The translations under genes were made by a program, and so were the position numbers. The notes below the pieces were generated by a model. It did not search any database, was not told the DNA's origin, and was given only the letters and a program-made list of their open reading frames with translations. Source: Bacteroidota bacterium (lineage in GTDB: Bacteria > Bacteroidota > Bacteroidia > Cytophagales > Cyclobacteriaceae). From it: a stretch of 64,000 nt of DNA. Positions 54,297-62,004 of this stretch are shown one piece after another (the stretch's first letter is position 1; each line of letters begins with the position of its first letter). The DNA lies in contig JAEZGH010000039.1 in NCBI GenBank assembly GCA_023417065.1, positions 1-64,000 on the forward strand. Reading direction: 5' to 3'.

Positions 54297-54325
54297 AAGG
54301 CAGTGCATTTGGTTTGCACTGCCTT
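54297..54325 (-). terminator. Terminator after the hypothetical lipoprotein gene
   Basis: AAGGCAGTGCA and TGCACTGCCTT form an 11-bp perfect stem with a 7-nt loop, just past the stop at 54353. The following T-run on the minus strand is short. Confidence 0.65.
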
Positions 54326-54352
54326 CAAGTTAAACAGAATCCGGTTGATCGG

Positions 54353-55492
54353 TCAATATTTCTGGTAGAAGCTGCGAAGCGCAGGAATAAGTCGGTCGTA
54401 AATAGGCCGGGTAAATTCAAGGAAAAGATCCTGTGCTACCGGCGGATTGTTCTCTTTTAATTTACACAAGGCTAGTTGCTGATCCGTAAGCGCCCGCTCG
54501 TCACCATTGAAGCGCGCCCATTGATTTACCCACACATACTTGCCGTCGAACTTCTGGTGCGAAAGGATACCGTTGGTACGCCCATCGACGATGATCATGC
54601 TCAGCAACCCGGAAGACGTCACTTCTTTTGTGTAAGTCGTAAACTTGGCTTTCACGGTGTTGTACACCGGTATCGTTTTGCCTTCAACCTTTGCTTCGCC
54701 AACTTTTACGCTGTCGCGGGTTATCGTTTCTTCCTTCTCGCGGAGAACGGAGTTACCAACAGAGAAATCGTCGAACTGTATTCTCAGAATCTGATCGACA
54801 TAAGGGAGATCCGAACGTTTTGCTTCTTCGGGCGTGTAGAATTTTACGAAACCACGGTCGGGATAATTGCTGTGTAAAAACTCTTCAACTTTATCCTGAA
54901 AGAATCCGCCGCTCAGATTGTATCGCGCAGGAACCGGAATTTGTTCCACGACTACTTTGAGCGTCGCTTCAAATTTGGCCTTGTCGAGATATTCCAGGAC
55001 GTCTTTATAGCCCGGTACGAAGTTCTGAACGTCAACGAAGTTGTAGTATGCTGTCTTGGCGTCTTCGCGCGTTCCCCGCATTAAGGCTGTAATCCCGGCA
55101 TTGTAGCTTTCGTCTGCCGCTTTTTCCTTGAGAGGGCCGATTTCACCGTAATAGTTCACCGGGTTTTTAACTACCTGGAGACACCCGGGGCATTGCTTGA
55201 TAGCTTCGTAAAGCTGATTGATCGTTGTATACGACTGGATGGCGTTCTTCCATTTATAGGGAGAATTCGAAGCGATCTCATTCTTCGCCTGGCTTTCGTA
55301 GTATTCAATCGCAAGCGGATAGGCCCCCTGAAGAGCTTCACGCGATTTGGAATGACCAGGGTTCTGACGAAGTCGGTTAACGGCTTTCATTACGGCACCG
55401 TAGTAATCACCGCGCTCATAAGCCTGTTTCCCCGAACTGCAGGCGAGAAAAAATAGAGCTGTAACCGCAATCAGTAAATGTCCAACTTTCAT
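54353..55492 (-). CDS. Hypothetical lipoprotein with TPR-like N-terminal part
   Basis: 379 residues with a lipobox (LFFLACSSG). The first about 190 residues are helical and TPR-like (AYERGDYYGAVMKAVNRLRQNPGHSKSREALQGAYPLAIEYYES, then ESYNAGITALMRGTREDAKTAYYNFVDVQNFVPGYKDVLEYL). The rest is beta-rich and ends in a helix (LFLEFTRPIYDRLIPALRSFYQKY). I do not recognise a named family. It may act in envelope assembly, but nothing here proves it. It appears monocistronic. Confidence 0.75.
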   Translation of the reverse strand: MKVGHLLIAVTALFFLACSSGKQAYERGDYYGAVMKAVNRLRQNPGHSKSREALQGAYPLAIEYYESQAKNEIASNSPYKWKNAIQSYTTINQLYEAIKQCPGCLQVVKNPVNYYGEIGPLKEKAADESYNAGITALMRGTREDAKTAYYNFVDVQNFVPGYKDVLEYLDKAKFEATLKVVVEQIPVPARYNLSGGFFQDKVEEFLHSNYPDRGFVKFYTPEEAKRSDLPYVDQILRIQFDDFSVGNSVLREKEETITRDSVKVGEAKVEGKTIPVYNTVKAKFTTYTKEVTSSGLLSMIIVDGRTNGILSHQKFDGKYVWVNQWARFNGDERALTDQQLALCKLKENNPPVAQDLFLEFTRPIYDRLIPALRSFYQKY

Positions 55493-55655
55493 AGGTATGT
55501 GTTTGGTCAGGGAATTTCAATAAGCGTACCGCAAATTTAACGAGTTGCCTACGAAAAAATAAGCGTGGGGGTTTCAGAAGGGGCCGTTTGCACGGTCTGA
55601 TTTACCGTGAAAGGTACATATGTTTCCGCTGCCGAAAACTTCAAGATTTCCCCGA

Positions 55656-57002
55656 TCAGTTGGCTTTAACCACGTCGTCCTTGTCTTCCACAAACCTTAC
55701 GCAGATCGCGGCAATGATCAGGAACACTCCCGCCATCATGATGCTGTAGATGGCCTGTGAGTTATAGAAGTACTTCACGATCGGACCTCCGATAACGCCG
55801 TTGACAATCTGGGGAAGTGTGATGAAGAAGTTAAACACGCCCATGTATATTCCCATCTTGCGCACAGGAATGGAACCGGCGAGTATCGCATAGGGCATGG
55901 CAAGTATACTGGCCCAGGCGATGCCAACACCTATCATGGGAACGATAAGGAGATTGGGATCTTTGATGAAGTATATTGATATCAACCCGAGTCCGCCGAT
56001 AGTGAGGGACACCGCGTGTGTGGTTTTTCTACCTAGCTTCAGCGCAATGGCTGGCAGGAGCAGCGCATAGAAAGCAGACACGCCGTTGTAGACACCGAAG
56101 AGGATACCCACCCAGTCGCCCGCGTCGTTATAGGCTTTGGACTGCGTATCGGTAATGGGCAAGTCATAGACGTGGGTAGCGATGGCAGGAGTGGAGAACA
56201 CCCACATAGAGAACAGGGCGAACCATGAGAAGAACTGCACCAGGCCGAGTTGTTTCATGGTGCGGGGCATGGATGCAAAATCAGAAATGATCTGGGCAAG
56301 TCCCTTTTTCGCGGACTGGATCTGGTCATTTGCTTTTTCTTCAACATAAGGGTGTTCCTTCGTGGTGACGACTGTCCAGATGATGGTGGCCAGAAACGTG
56401 GCTGCACCGGCATAGAATGCCCACTTGACGTTTGGGCCAACAGGGCTGTCGACGTCGGTATTGCTCACGCCGAACCAGTTGGTGAGGATCCAGGGAAGCC
56501 AGGAGCCTACAACGGCGCCCAGGCCGATAAGGAACGTCTGAGTGGAGAACCCGAGTGTACGCTGGTCGGAAGGGAGCAAGTCGGCCACAAGCGCTCTGAA
56601 TGGCTCCATAGACACGTTAAATGACGCGTCCATAATCATGAGAACCCCGGCGCCTACAAAGAGCGGGGGAAGGATTCCGGATGTCAGGACATCGGCGTTG
56701 GGCATCATCAGCAATGCGATGGATGCTACTATAGCTCCGGCGAGAAAGTAGGGGCGTCGCCGCCCGAGGCTCGTCCAGGTTCTGTCGCTGTAGTACCCGA
56801 TGATCGGTTGAACGATCATGCCGGTAAGAGGTGCTGCAAGCCAGAACCAGGAAAGGTGCTCTACGTCAGCGCCAAACTGACTTAGAATTCGTGAAGCCTG
56901 GCCGTTCTGCAGCGCAAACCCAAACTGGATTCCGAAGAATCCCAAACTCATATTCAGTATCTGGAGAAAAGAAAGGCGTGGTTTATTCAGGTCTGTGTTC
57001 AT
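55656..57002 (-). CDS. MFS sugar transporter (SLC45/GPH-like, maltose type)
   Basis: 448 residues from the ATG at 57002; a TTG at 57059 adds 19 basic residues. About 12 membrane helices. Segments FGIQFGFALQNGQASRILSQFGADVEHLSWFWLAAPLTGMIVQPIIGYYSDRTWTSLGRRRPYFLAGA are characteristic of disaccharide-type MFS carriers related to plant sucrose/SLC45 proteins. In Bacteroidota such genes sit in maltose/maltodextrin loci, as here with GH31, LacI and SusC. It probably brings malto-oligosaccharides or a disaccharide across the inner membrane (inference). Confidence 0.88.
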   Translation of the reverse strand: MNTDLNKPRLSFLQILNMSLGFFGIQFGFALQNGQASRILSQFGADVEHLSWFWLAAPLTGMIVQPIIGYYSDRTWTSLGRRRPYFLAGAIVASIALLMMPNADVLTSGILPPLFVGAGVLMIMDASFNVSMEPFRALVADLLPSDQRTLGFSTQTFLIGLGAVVGSWLPWILTNWFGVSNTDVDSPVGPNVKWAFYAGAATFLATIIWTVVTTKEHPYVEEKANDQIQSAKKGLAQIISDFASMPRTMKQLGLVQFFSWFALFSMWVFSTPAIATHVYDLPITDTQSKAYNDAGDWVGILFGVYNGVSAFYALLLPAIALKLGRKTTHAVSLTIGGLGLISIYFIKDPNLLIVPMIGVGIAWASILAMPYAILAGSIPVRKMGIYMGVFNFFITLPQIVNGVIGGPIVKYFYNSQAIYSIMMAGVFLIIAAICVRFVEDKDDVVKAN

Positions 57003-57327
57003 TTGCTGCCGACTTCGCTTAACTGGTCCCTGCTCAAAGTCGGTCACTAATGTGAACAAATTCGCGGAGATTAGCCAGCATCCGGAATAGTTTCAAACGT
57101 TGTTTAGAGGGGGTAGGGCCTGATTTGGCCAGCTGCAGGAACCAACGCCGCCGCGGCGAGGTTGCCGTTGTCAGTCGCCGGGATGTGAAATGCAGAACTG
57201 TCCCCCGAGTCCCTTTTGTCTTACAAACAGGAACGCTAATCCACATTCGTCCCCGAATCGGCGTTGTGGAGCCTGTACTCCAAACCATGCAGACATGAAT
57301 TTCCAGCGCCTGAACGATATGTTACAA

Positions 57328-57366
57328 GTATATAAGCCGTACCTATAAGGTACAGCTTATATACGG
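57328..57366. repeat. Imperfect palindrome
   Basis: Arms GTATATAAGC-C-GTACC and GGTAC-A-GCTTATATAC flank a short centre. The right arm runs into the 11-bp tandem array. Confidence 0.7.
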
Positions 57367-57405
57367 CTTATATACAGCTTATATACGGGTTATATACAGG
57401 TTATC
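57355..57405. repeat. 11-bp tandem array (GCTTATATACG type)
   Basis: Units GCTTATATACG, GCTTATATACA, GCTTATATACG, GGTTATATACA and a partial GGTTATC give an exact 11-bp period, close to one helical turn. Confidence 0.85.
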
Positions 57406-57683
57406 TCGCTGAGATCATGGGTGTTTAAACAACTAATTCAGAGCAACCAACCCTGCTTTTATCGATTGAAGTGGTGCGGTTGAATTTGATCGGATTGCCA
57501 GTTCATTTGGGGCTTTACCGCGCTTGCTGCCGAGGTGTCGGACGACTATCATTCGCTGCTGGCATAATCGAAGGAAGTGTACAGAATCCGCATCGAACAT
57601 CCTCCCTGTTTACACCCGCCCGGCGCGCACGGCAATAGCGAGTTGTCAGTGTATCACGGCTATCAGCTCATCTCGTCCATTGA

Positions 57684-57697
57684 ACCGGCAACCGGCA
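57684..57697. repeat. 7-bp repeat, two ACCGGCA units
   Basis: Two exact ACCGGCA units in tandem; the same unit recurs at 58044-58071. Confidence 0.6.
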
Positions 57698-57863
57698 ACG
57701 CGAACGCCCAATTGAACCCGACCTATCCCCGAGAGGTCTTCGACAGGACCTCGAGTCACCGGCAGTGTTACCGCAAGGTTTTAGCAAGTATATCTCAATT
57801 CCAGGATTCCAGAACTAGCATATGTATCCCAAATAACTGCTTTAATGTTGCCGTATATACCAA

Positions 57864-57896
57864 GAAAGGTCGGGGAAAGGTCGGGGAAAGGTCGGG
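57864..57896. repeat. 11-bp tandem array (GAAAGGTCGGG, three copies)
   Basis: Three exact copies of GAAAGGTCGGG. The period is the same as in the AT-rich array 450 bases upstream, but the sequence is unrelated. Confidence 0.85.
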
Positions 57897-58019
57897 GATG
57901 GCTGCCAGTTGCCGGGTGGTCGGTTGCCAGGTTTGGTGAGGAGGAAAGCTGCGGTATGAGGGTAGCCGGCTGTTAAGGGTCCCATGTAGCCGGTTGCCAG
58001 GAAGTCCGGTAAACATAAA

Positions 58020-58078
58020 ATCGGCAACAGGGAGCGTCGATTTACCGGCAACAGGTAACCGGCAACCGGCAACAAATG
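58020..58078. repeat. 7-bp periodic repeats (ACCGGCA family)
   Basis: ATCGGCA-ACAGGGA (58020-58033), then ACCGGCA-ACAGGTA-ACCGGCA-ACCGGCA-ACAAATG (58044-58078). Units share the form A-x-x-G-G-x-A. Confidence 0.7.
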
Positions 58079-58111
58079 CACACACAATACGAAGCACCAA
58101 ACGTTACGGTT

Positions 58112-58160
58112 ACCAGCAACCCTCGATCAGAAATCAGAAACCTGCAATCAGAAATCAACC
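58112..58160. repeat. 7-bp periodic array overlapping the GH31 stop
   Basis: Seven contiguous heptamers: ACCAGCA, ACCCTCG, ATCAGAA, ATCAGAA, ACCTGCA, ATCAGAA, ATCAACC. The GH31 stop codon (58148-58150) and last codons lie inside it. Confidence 0.7.
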
Positions 58161-60559
58161 GCAATTTCCTCCCGCGAGTAGTCAAACTCAATCGCATAAA
58201 CTTCCTCGAACGGCGCGGGCTCCGGATCGTAAATCGGGTCAAATTTCTCCAGAGGGCCGAAAAACTGATTGATCTCGCGCGAAACCCCTACAGCAGTGTT
58301 GTTGACACGAACTTCGTCCAGCTGATTGTATATGCCATGGAACACCATGCGCACCCTGGTGTAGGGTGACTTGAAGGATCCTTCCGACTTGTGCAGGACT
58401 ACTTTGCGCTCCTCGGTTCTCACTTCGAAACGGCGGACAAGGTACTCGCCCTGTTGGTATTCAAAACTGGATCCGTCATCTTCGTAGAAGGTAAACCCTG
58501 ACGTATCATTGCCCATGTACACGTGGAGGATAAGGAGCTCGGAGGTTTCTTTGGTGCTTTGCAGTACCGGTTTCATTGGAATTACTGATCCGCCTTTCAC
58601 AAAAACCGGTAGCCGGTAAATCGGACATTCAATGATGACCTCATTGTTGCCGGAGTATTTTTTTCCATCATAGAGCGAATACCATTCTCCTTCAGGAAAA
58701 TAAACCTTCACGAAGTCTTTGGTGCTTTCTACAGGGGCTACTAGAATCGATGGCCCGAAGAGGTACTGGTTTTCAAAGCGCATGTCGTACACCTTTGCAT
58801 CATGCGTATAGTTGATGGCAAGTGAACGTTGGACAGGCATGCCGGTCGTGCTTGCTTCGTAAAATAGCGAATAGATATACGGCAGCAGCTGATATCTGAA
58901 TTTGATGTAGTTTCTTGAAATCTGTTCAACCTCTTCGCCATACGCCCACGGTTCGGAATCGCGGCTGTTGATCATTGAATGGCCGCGGAAGAAAGGAGAG
59001 AACGTTCCGATGGAAATCCATCTCGCGAAAAGGCTGGCATTGGCGTCGCCGACAAAACCGCCGATGTCATAACCCGTGAATGGGATACCGGCAAGTCCCA
59101 TACTGTTCACAAGGCGCACGCCGAGGATCATGTGCTCATCGTAAGAAACATTATCGCCAGTCCATACTGCTGCATAACGTTGAATTCCGGCGTATGCCGA
59201 CCGCGTTAGATTGAAAGGTCGTTTTCCACTGAGCAGCGACTTGGTGCCTTCGTACGTACTCCGTGCCATTTGGAAGCCATACAAATTTCTGCCTTTGCGC
59301 ATAGTGGCCTTCCTGCCATCGAAGTCGAGTTCCATCAGTTCGGGCAGCATCTGTCCCCAGGTAGCGATCTCGTTCATATCGTTCCAGAAGCCTTCAATAC
59401 CCAGCTTGACATACTCGCCGAACTGTTCGCGCCACCAGTCGCGCGTACGTGGATTGGTGAAGTCTGGAAAATGGCACCAGCCAGGCCATACCTGTCCGGA
59501 GTAATACGTGCCATCCGGATACTTGATGAACACATCCTCCTTCACGCCGCTTTCATACGTCTCGTAGCCGGGTTCAATCTTTATTCCCGGATCGCACATG
59601 ACGACGACGTGAAATCCCATCAACCTCAAATCGCGAAGCAGGTTCTCAGGATCGGTGAAGTCGCGTTTACTCCACGTGAAGATCTTGTACTGGTCCATAT
59701 AATGGATATCAAACACGATCGTATCAGCGGGAATATCTTTGTCGCGGAATGTGCGGGCAAGATTCAATACTTCCTTATCAGGATAATAACTATACCGGCA
59801 TTGCTGATATCCAATGCTCCACAGTGGCGGCATTTCCATTCTTCCCGTAAGGTGACTGTAATGACGGAGGATTTCGCTTACGGATGAGTCGTGAATGAAA
59901 TAATAGTCCATTTCACCCTGGTCGGCCGAGAAGCTGGCGAACCTGTCGTTTGAAGCTCCGAAGTTGAAAAACGACTTATGCGAATTGTCAAAGAAGATTC
60001 CGTATGAAAGACCGTGGTGGACACCAATGTAAAAAGGTATCGTGCAATAGAGCGGATCGGCATTTGCGGAGTATCCGAAGTTATCGGTATTCCAGTTCTG
60101 ATAGCCATTGCCACGGCGGTCGAGAGGACCGGTTTTCTCGCCGAGACCAATAAAGCGTTCTCCTTCCTGAAGTTTCTTGTACGTTGTTACCTGTTCGCCA
60201 ATCCAACGCGTTCCGAACGCCGGGTCATCTTCATTGATGATATTTCCGTCGGTGGTAAGGAAAGTGAATCTGACGGGGGCACGGGAGATTCTGAGCACGC
60301 ATGTACTTGTGCGGATATCGAGGGATGATTCATGTTCTTCGACAACAACGTCTTCTGAGGGTAGTTCGGCGATCACGGCATAGGAGAAATCCTCCCATTC
60401 TGAGGCCTGGGTTGTTGTGATTCGTATAGTTGAGTCGTTGTATCTGAGGACGCGAAATTTGCCGAAGGTTGTTTCACCGCAAATTCCTCCGCGTATTGCA
60501 TTCCAGCTTGTGAGGTTGCCAAGACTTGCATTTGAAGAGGTAACTTTTACGTGGGTCAT
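58148..60559 (-). CDS. Glycoside hydrolase family 31 alpha-glucosidase
   Basis: 803 residues. The order is an N-terminal beta-sandwich (about 20-240), the TIM barrel and C-terminal beta domains. The catalytic nucleophile is Asp394 in GIEGFWNDMNE and the acid/base is Asp469 in AAVWTGDNVS. LFARWISIGTFSPFFRGHS and PEGEWYSLYDGKKY are further GH31 marks. No signal peptide is visible, so it probably acts in the cytoplasm on sugars brought in by the neighbouring MFS carrier, cutting alpha-linked glucose. The last codons lie in a heptamer repeat. Confidence 0.95.
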   Translation of the reverse strand: MTHVKVTSSNASLGNLTSWNAIRGGICGETTFGKFRVLRYNDSTIRITTTQASEWEDFSYAVIAELPSEDVVVEEHESSLDIRTSTCVLRISRAPVRFTFLTTDGNIINEDDPAFGTRWIGEQVTTYKKLQEGERFIGLGEKTGPLDRRGNGYQNWNTDNFGYSANADPLYCTIPFYIGVHHGLSYGIFFDNSHKSFFNFGASNDRFASFSADQGEMDYYFIHDSSVSEILRHYSHLTGRMEMPPLWSIGYQQCRYSYYPDKEVLNLARTFRDKDIPADTIVFDIHYMDQYKIFTWSKRDFTDPENLLRDLRLMGFHVVVMCDPGIKIEPGYETYESGVKEDVFIKYPDGTYYSGQVWPGWCHFPDFTNPRTRDWWREQFGEYVKLGIEGFWNDMNEIATWGQMLPELMELDFDGRKATMRKGRNLYGFQMARSTYEGTKSLLSGKRPFNLTRSAYAGIQRYAAVWTGDNVSYDEHMILGVRLVNSMGLAGIPFTGYDIGGFVGDANASLFARWISIGTFSPFFRGHSMINSRDSEPWAYGEEVEQISRNYIKFRYQLLPYIYSLFYEASTTGMPVQRSLAINYTHDAKVYDMRFENQYLFGPSILVAPVESTKDFVKVYFPEGEWYSLYDGKKYSGNNEVIIECPIYRLPVFVKGGSVIPMKPVLQSTKETSELLILHVYMGNDTSGFTFYEDDGSSFEYQQGEYLVRRFEVRTEERKVVLHKSEGSFKSPYTRVRMVFHGIYNQLDEVRVNNTAVGVSREINQFFGPLEKFDPIYDPEPAPFEEVYAIEFDYSREEIAVDF

Positions 60560-60649
60560 AATCGATTAAAAGACTCAAGTAAAGTCATTGGGTAGCATTT
60601 TACCTAGAGTACTTTCTATAAAAAATCAGAAATCGATTGCGGCAACATG

Positions 60650-60677
60650 CTAAAAAAAAAGGAGCGCGATGCTCCTT
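60650..60677 (-). terminator. Terminator after the LacI gene
   Basis: AAGGAGC, 5-nt loop, GCTCCTT, then a run of T on the minus strand. It separates the regulator gene from GH31. Confidence 0.9.
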
Positions 60678-60681
60678 GGTT

Positions 60682-61734
60682 TTATTTCTTAAAAGGCTTT
60701 CCCTTTTTGAGGGACGAGTCTCTGACGATAAGTCGCGTTTTGAGAATCTTCGTCTCTGGTTGAGGTTCCTGATTGTCTTTCGACTTGACCTCAATCTGAC
60801 GGATCAGCAGTTTCGCAGCTTCCTGCCCCATTTCAAATCCTGGCTGATCAACTGAAGTCAGCGGCGGATCCATAAGTGCACTGAAGAACCAGTTGCTGAA
60901 ACCTACCACGGCAATGTCCTGAGGAATTTTCAGTCCGGCTTCTTTGATAGCCTGCATAGCCCCCATAGCAGCGGGGTCGTTGGTAGAGAAGATTGCGTCC
61001 GGGCGGTTGGGCATCTGAAGGAGTTTTTCGGTGGCGATCTTTCCTTCTTCTATTGTTCCCAGCGGACATGACATGATGAGGTCTTCATTTACCGGCAGGT
61101 TATTCTCGCGAAGCGCTTCTAGGTAGCCGTTCAGGCGTTGTTTTGTGATATCCAGGTTTGGAGGCCCTTCCAGGTGGGCGATGCGCACACAGCCCTGGTC
61201 GATAAGGTGTTGCGTGGCATCTTTGGCACCGCTGTGGTCGTCAACGATGATCTTGCTGGACGTGGGGGAGTCGTAAACGCGGTCGAAAAACACCATGGGT
61301 ACGCCTTTGGCGAGGATACCTTCGATATGTTCGAAGCTGCTGGTTTCGCGTGAAAGGGAGATCAGCATTCCGTCCACGCGGCTGTTGAACAGCGCTTTGA
61401 TATCTGTTTTTTCCCGCTGGAGGGATTCGTTTGATTGCGTGATGATCACGTTATATCCGGCGCTGTAGGCCACGTCTTCAATTCCGCTGATAACGGTCGA
61501 GAAGAAGAAGTGAACAATTTCAGGGATGATGACGCCCAGCGTGTTCGTTTTGCTTTGACGCAGGCTGAGGGCCACGATATTGGGCTGATAATTCAGTTTC
61601 TCAGCCAGTTCGTTGACAGCTTTTTTGGTTTCGGGGCTGATGTCAGGATGATCTTTCAGCGCGCGCGACACGGTGGAGGGGGAGATGCCGAGTTCGCGGG
61701 CTATGTCTTTAATGGTTACCTGATTGTACTTCAT
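60682..61734 (-). CDS. LacI-family transcriptional regulator
   Basis: 350 residues. The N-terminal helix-turn-helix and hinge are standard (VTIKDIARELGISPSTVSRALKDHPDISPETKKAVNELAEKLNYQPN). A periplasmic-binding-like effector domain follows, with LGVIIPEIVHFFFSTVISGIEDVAYSAGYNVII, DGMLISLSRETSS, FFDRVYDSPTSSKIIVDDHSGA and the typical end VGFSNWFFSALMDPPLTSVDQPGFEMGQEAAKLLI. It is divergent from the SusC-like gene, and operator-like GCAAC/GTTGC dyads lie between them. It likely controls the SusC, GH31 and transporter genes in response to an alpha-glucan breakdown sugar (inference). Confidence 0.95.
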   Translation of the reverse strand: MKYNQVTIKDIARELGISPSTVSRALKDHPDISPETKKAVNELAEKLNYQPNIVALSLRQSKTNTLGVIIPEIVHFFFSTVISGIEDVAYSAGYNVIITQSNESLQREKTDIKALFNSRVDGMLISLSRETSSFEHIEGILAKGVPMVFFDRVYDSPTSSKIIVDDHSGAKDATQHLIDQGCVRIAHLEGPPNLDITKQRLNGYLEALRENNLPVNEDLIMSCPLGTIEEGKIATEKLLQMPNRPDAIFSTNDPAAMGAMQAIKEAGLKIPQDIAVVGFSNWFFSALMDPPLTSVDQPGFEMGQEAAKLLIRQIEVKSKDNQEPQPETKILKTRLIVRDSSLKKGKPFKK

Positions 61735-61828
61735 GGCAATTATTTAATGGGATTTAGGGCTTATCGTAAGACATGCAAACCGCTGTTTTGACGACGGCAC
61801 AAGTTTAAAAAGGAATCGCCGATTTACC

Positions 61829-61839
61829 GCAACCGTTGC
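61829..61839. promoter_or_regulatory. Candidate LacI-family operator
   Basis: GCAACCGTTGC is a perfect dyad with a central base, in the LacI/SusC intergenic region. LacI-family sites are dyads with a central CG and GCAA-like arms. A weaker second copy follows. Confidence 0.5.
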
Positions 61840-61871
61840 ACAACTTTTTTCTCAACGTCGCAATCGTGTGC

Positions 61872-61883
61872 GCAACCGATTAC
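61872..61883. promoter_or_regulatory. Weaker second operator-like site
   Basis: GCAACCGATTAC shares the first half GCAACCG with the site at 61829 but has a degenerate second half, and GCAATCG occurs at 61860-61866. These could be auxiliary half-sites. Confidence 0.3.
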
Positions 61884-62004
61884 GGGTGCGATTTCGTTAA
61901 TAATTCTTGCTATTTATTACTTTCTATTGCAACCCATCGATAATTTCACGACCGACAGCGAAAAAATCGACTGCTTATGTGTCATACCTAAACTTAAATA
62001 TTTC

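Larger units (their letters stand above)
57003..58147. other. 1.1 kb spacer without a supported gene
   Basis: The gap between the transporter and GH31 genes has only overlapping frames of unknown kind. It contains a palindrome (57328-57366), two 11-bp tandem arrays and several 7-bp arrays described separately. G-rich and C-rich short motifs (GGTTGCC, CCGGCAAC) recur on both strands. I see no tRNA, mobile element or promoter. Confidence 0.6.

Noticed and set aside
57034..57939. Frames of 60-120 codons in the spacer
   Set aside because: They overlap on both strands, show odd composition and contain repeat arrays; no domain or good start was seen.
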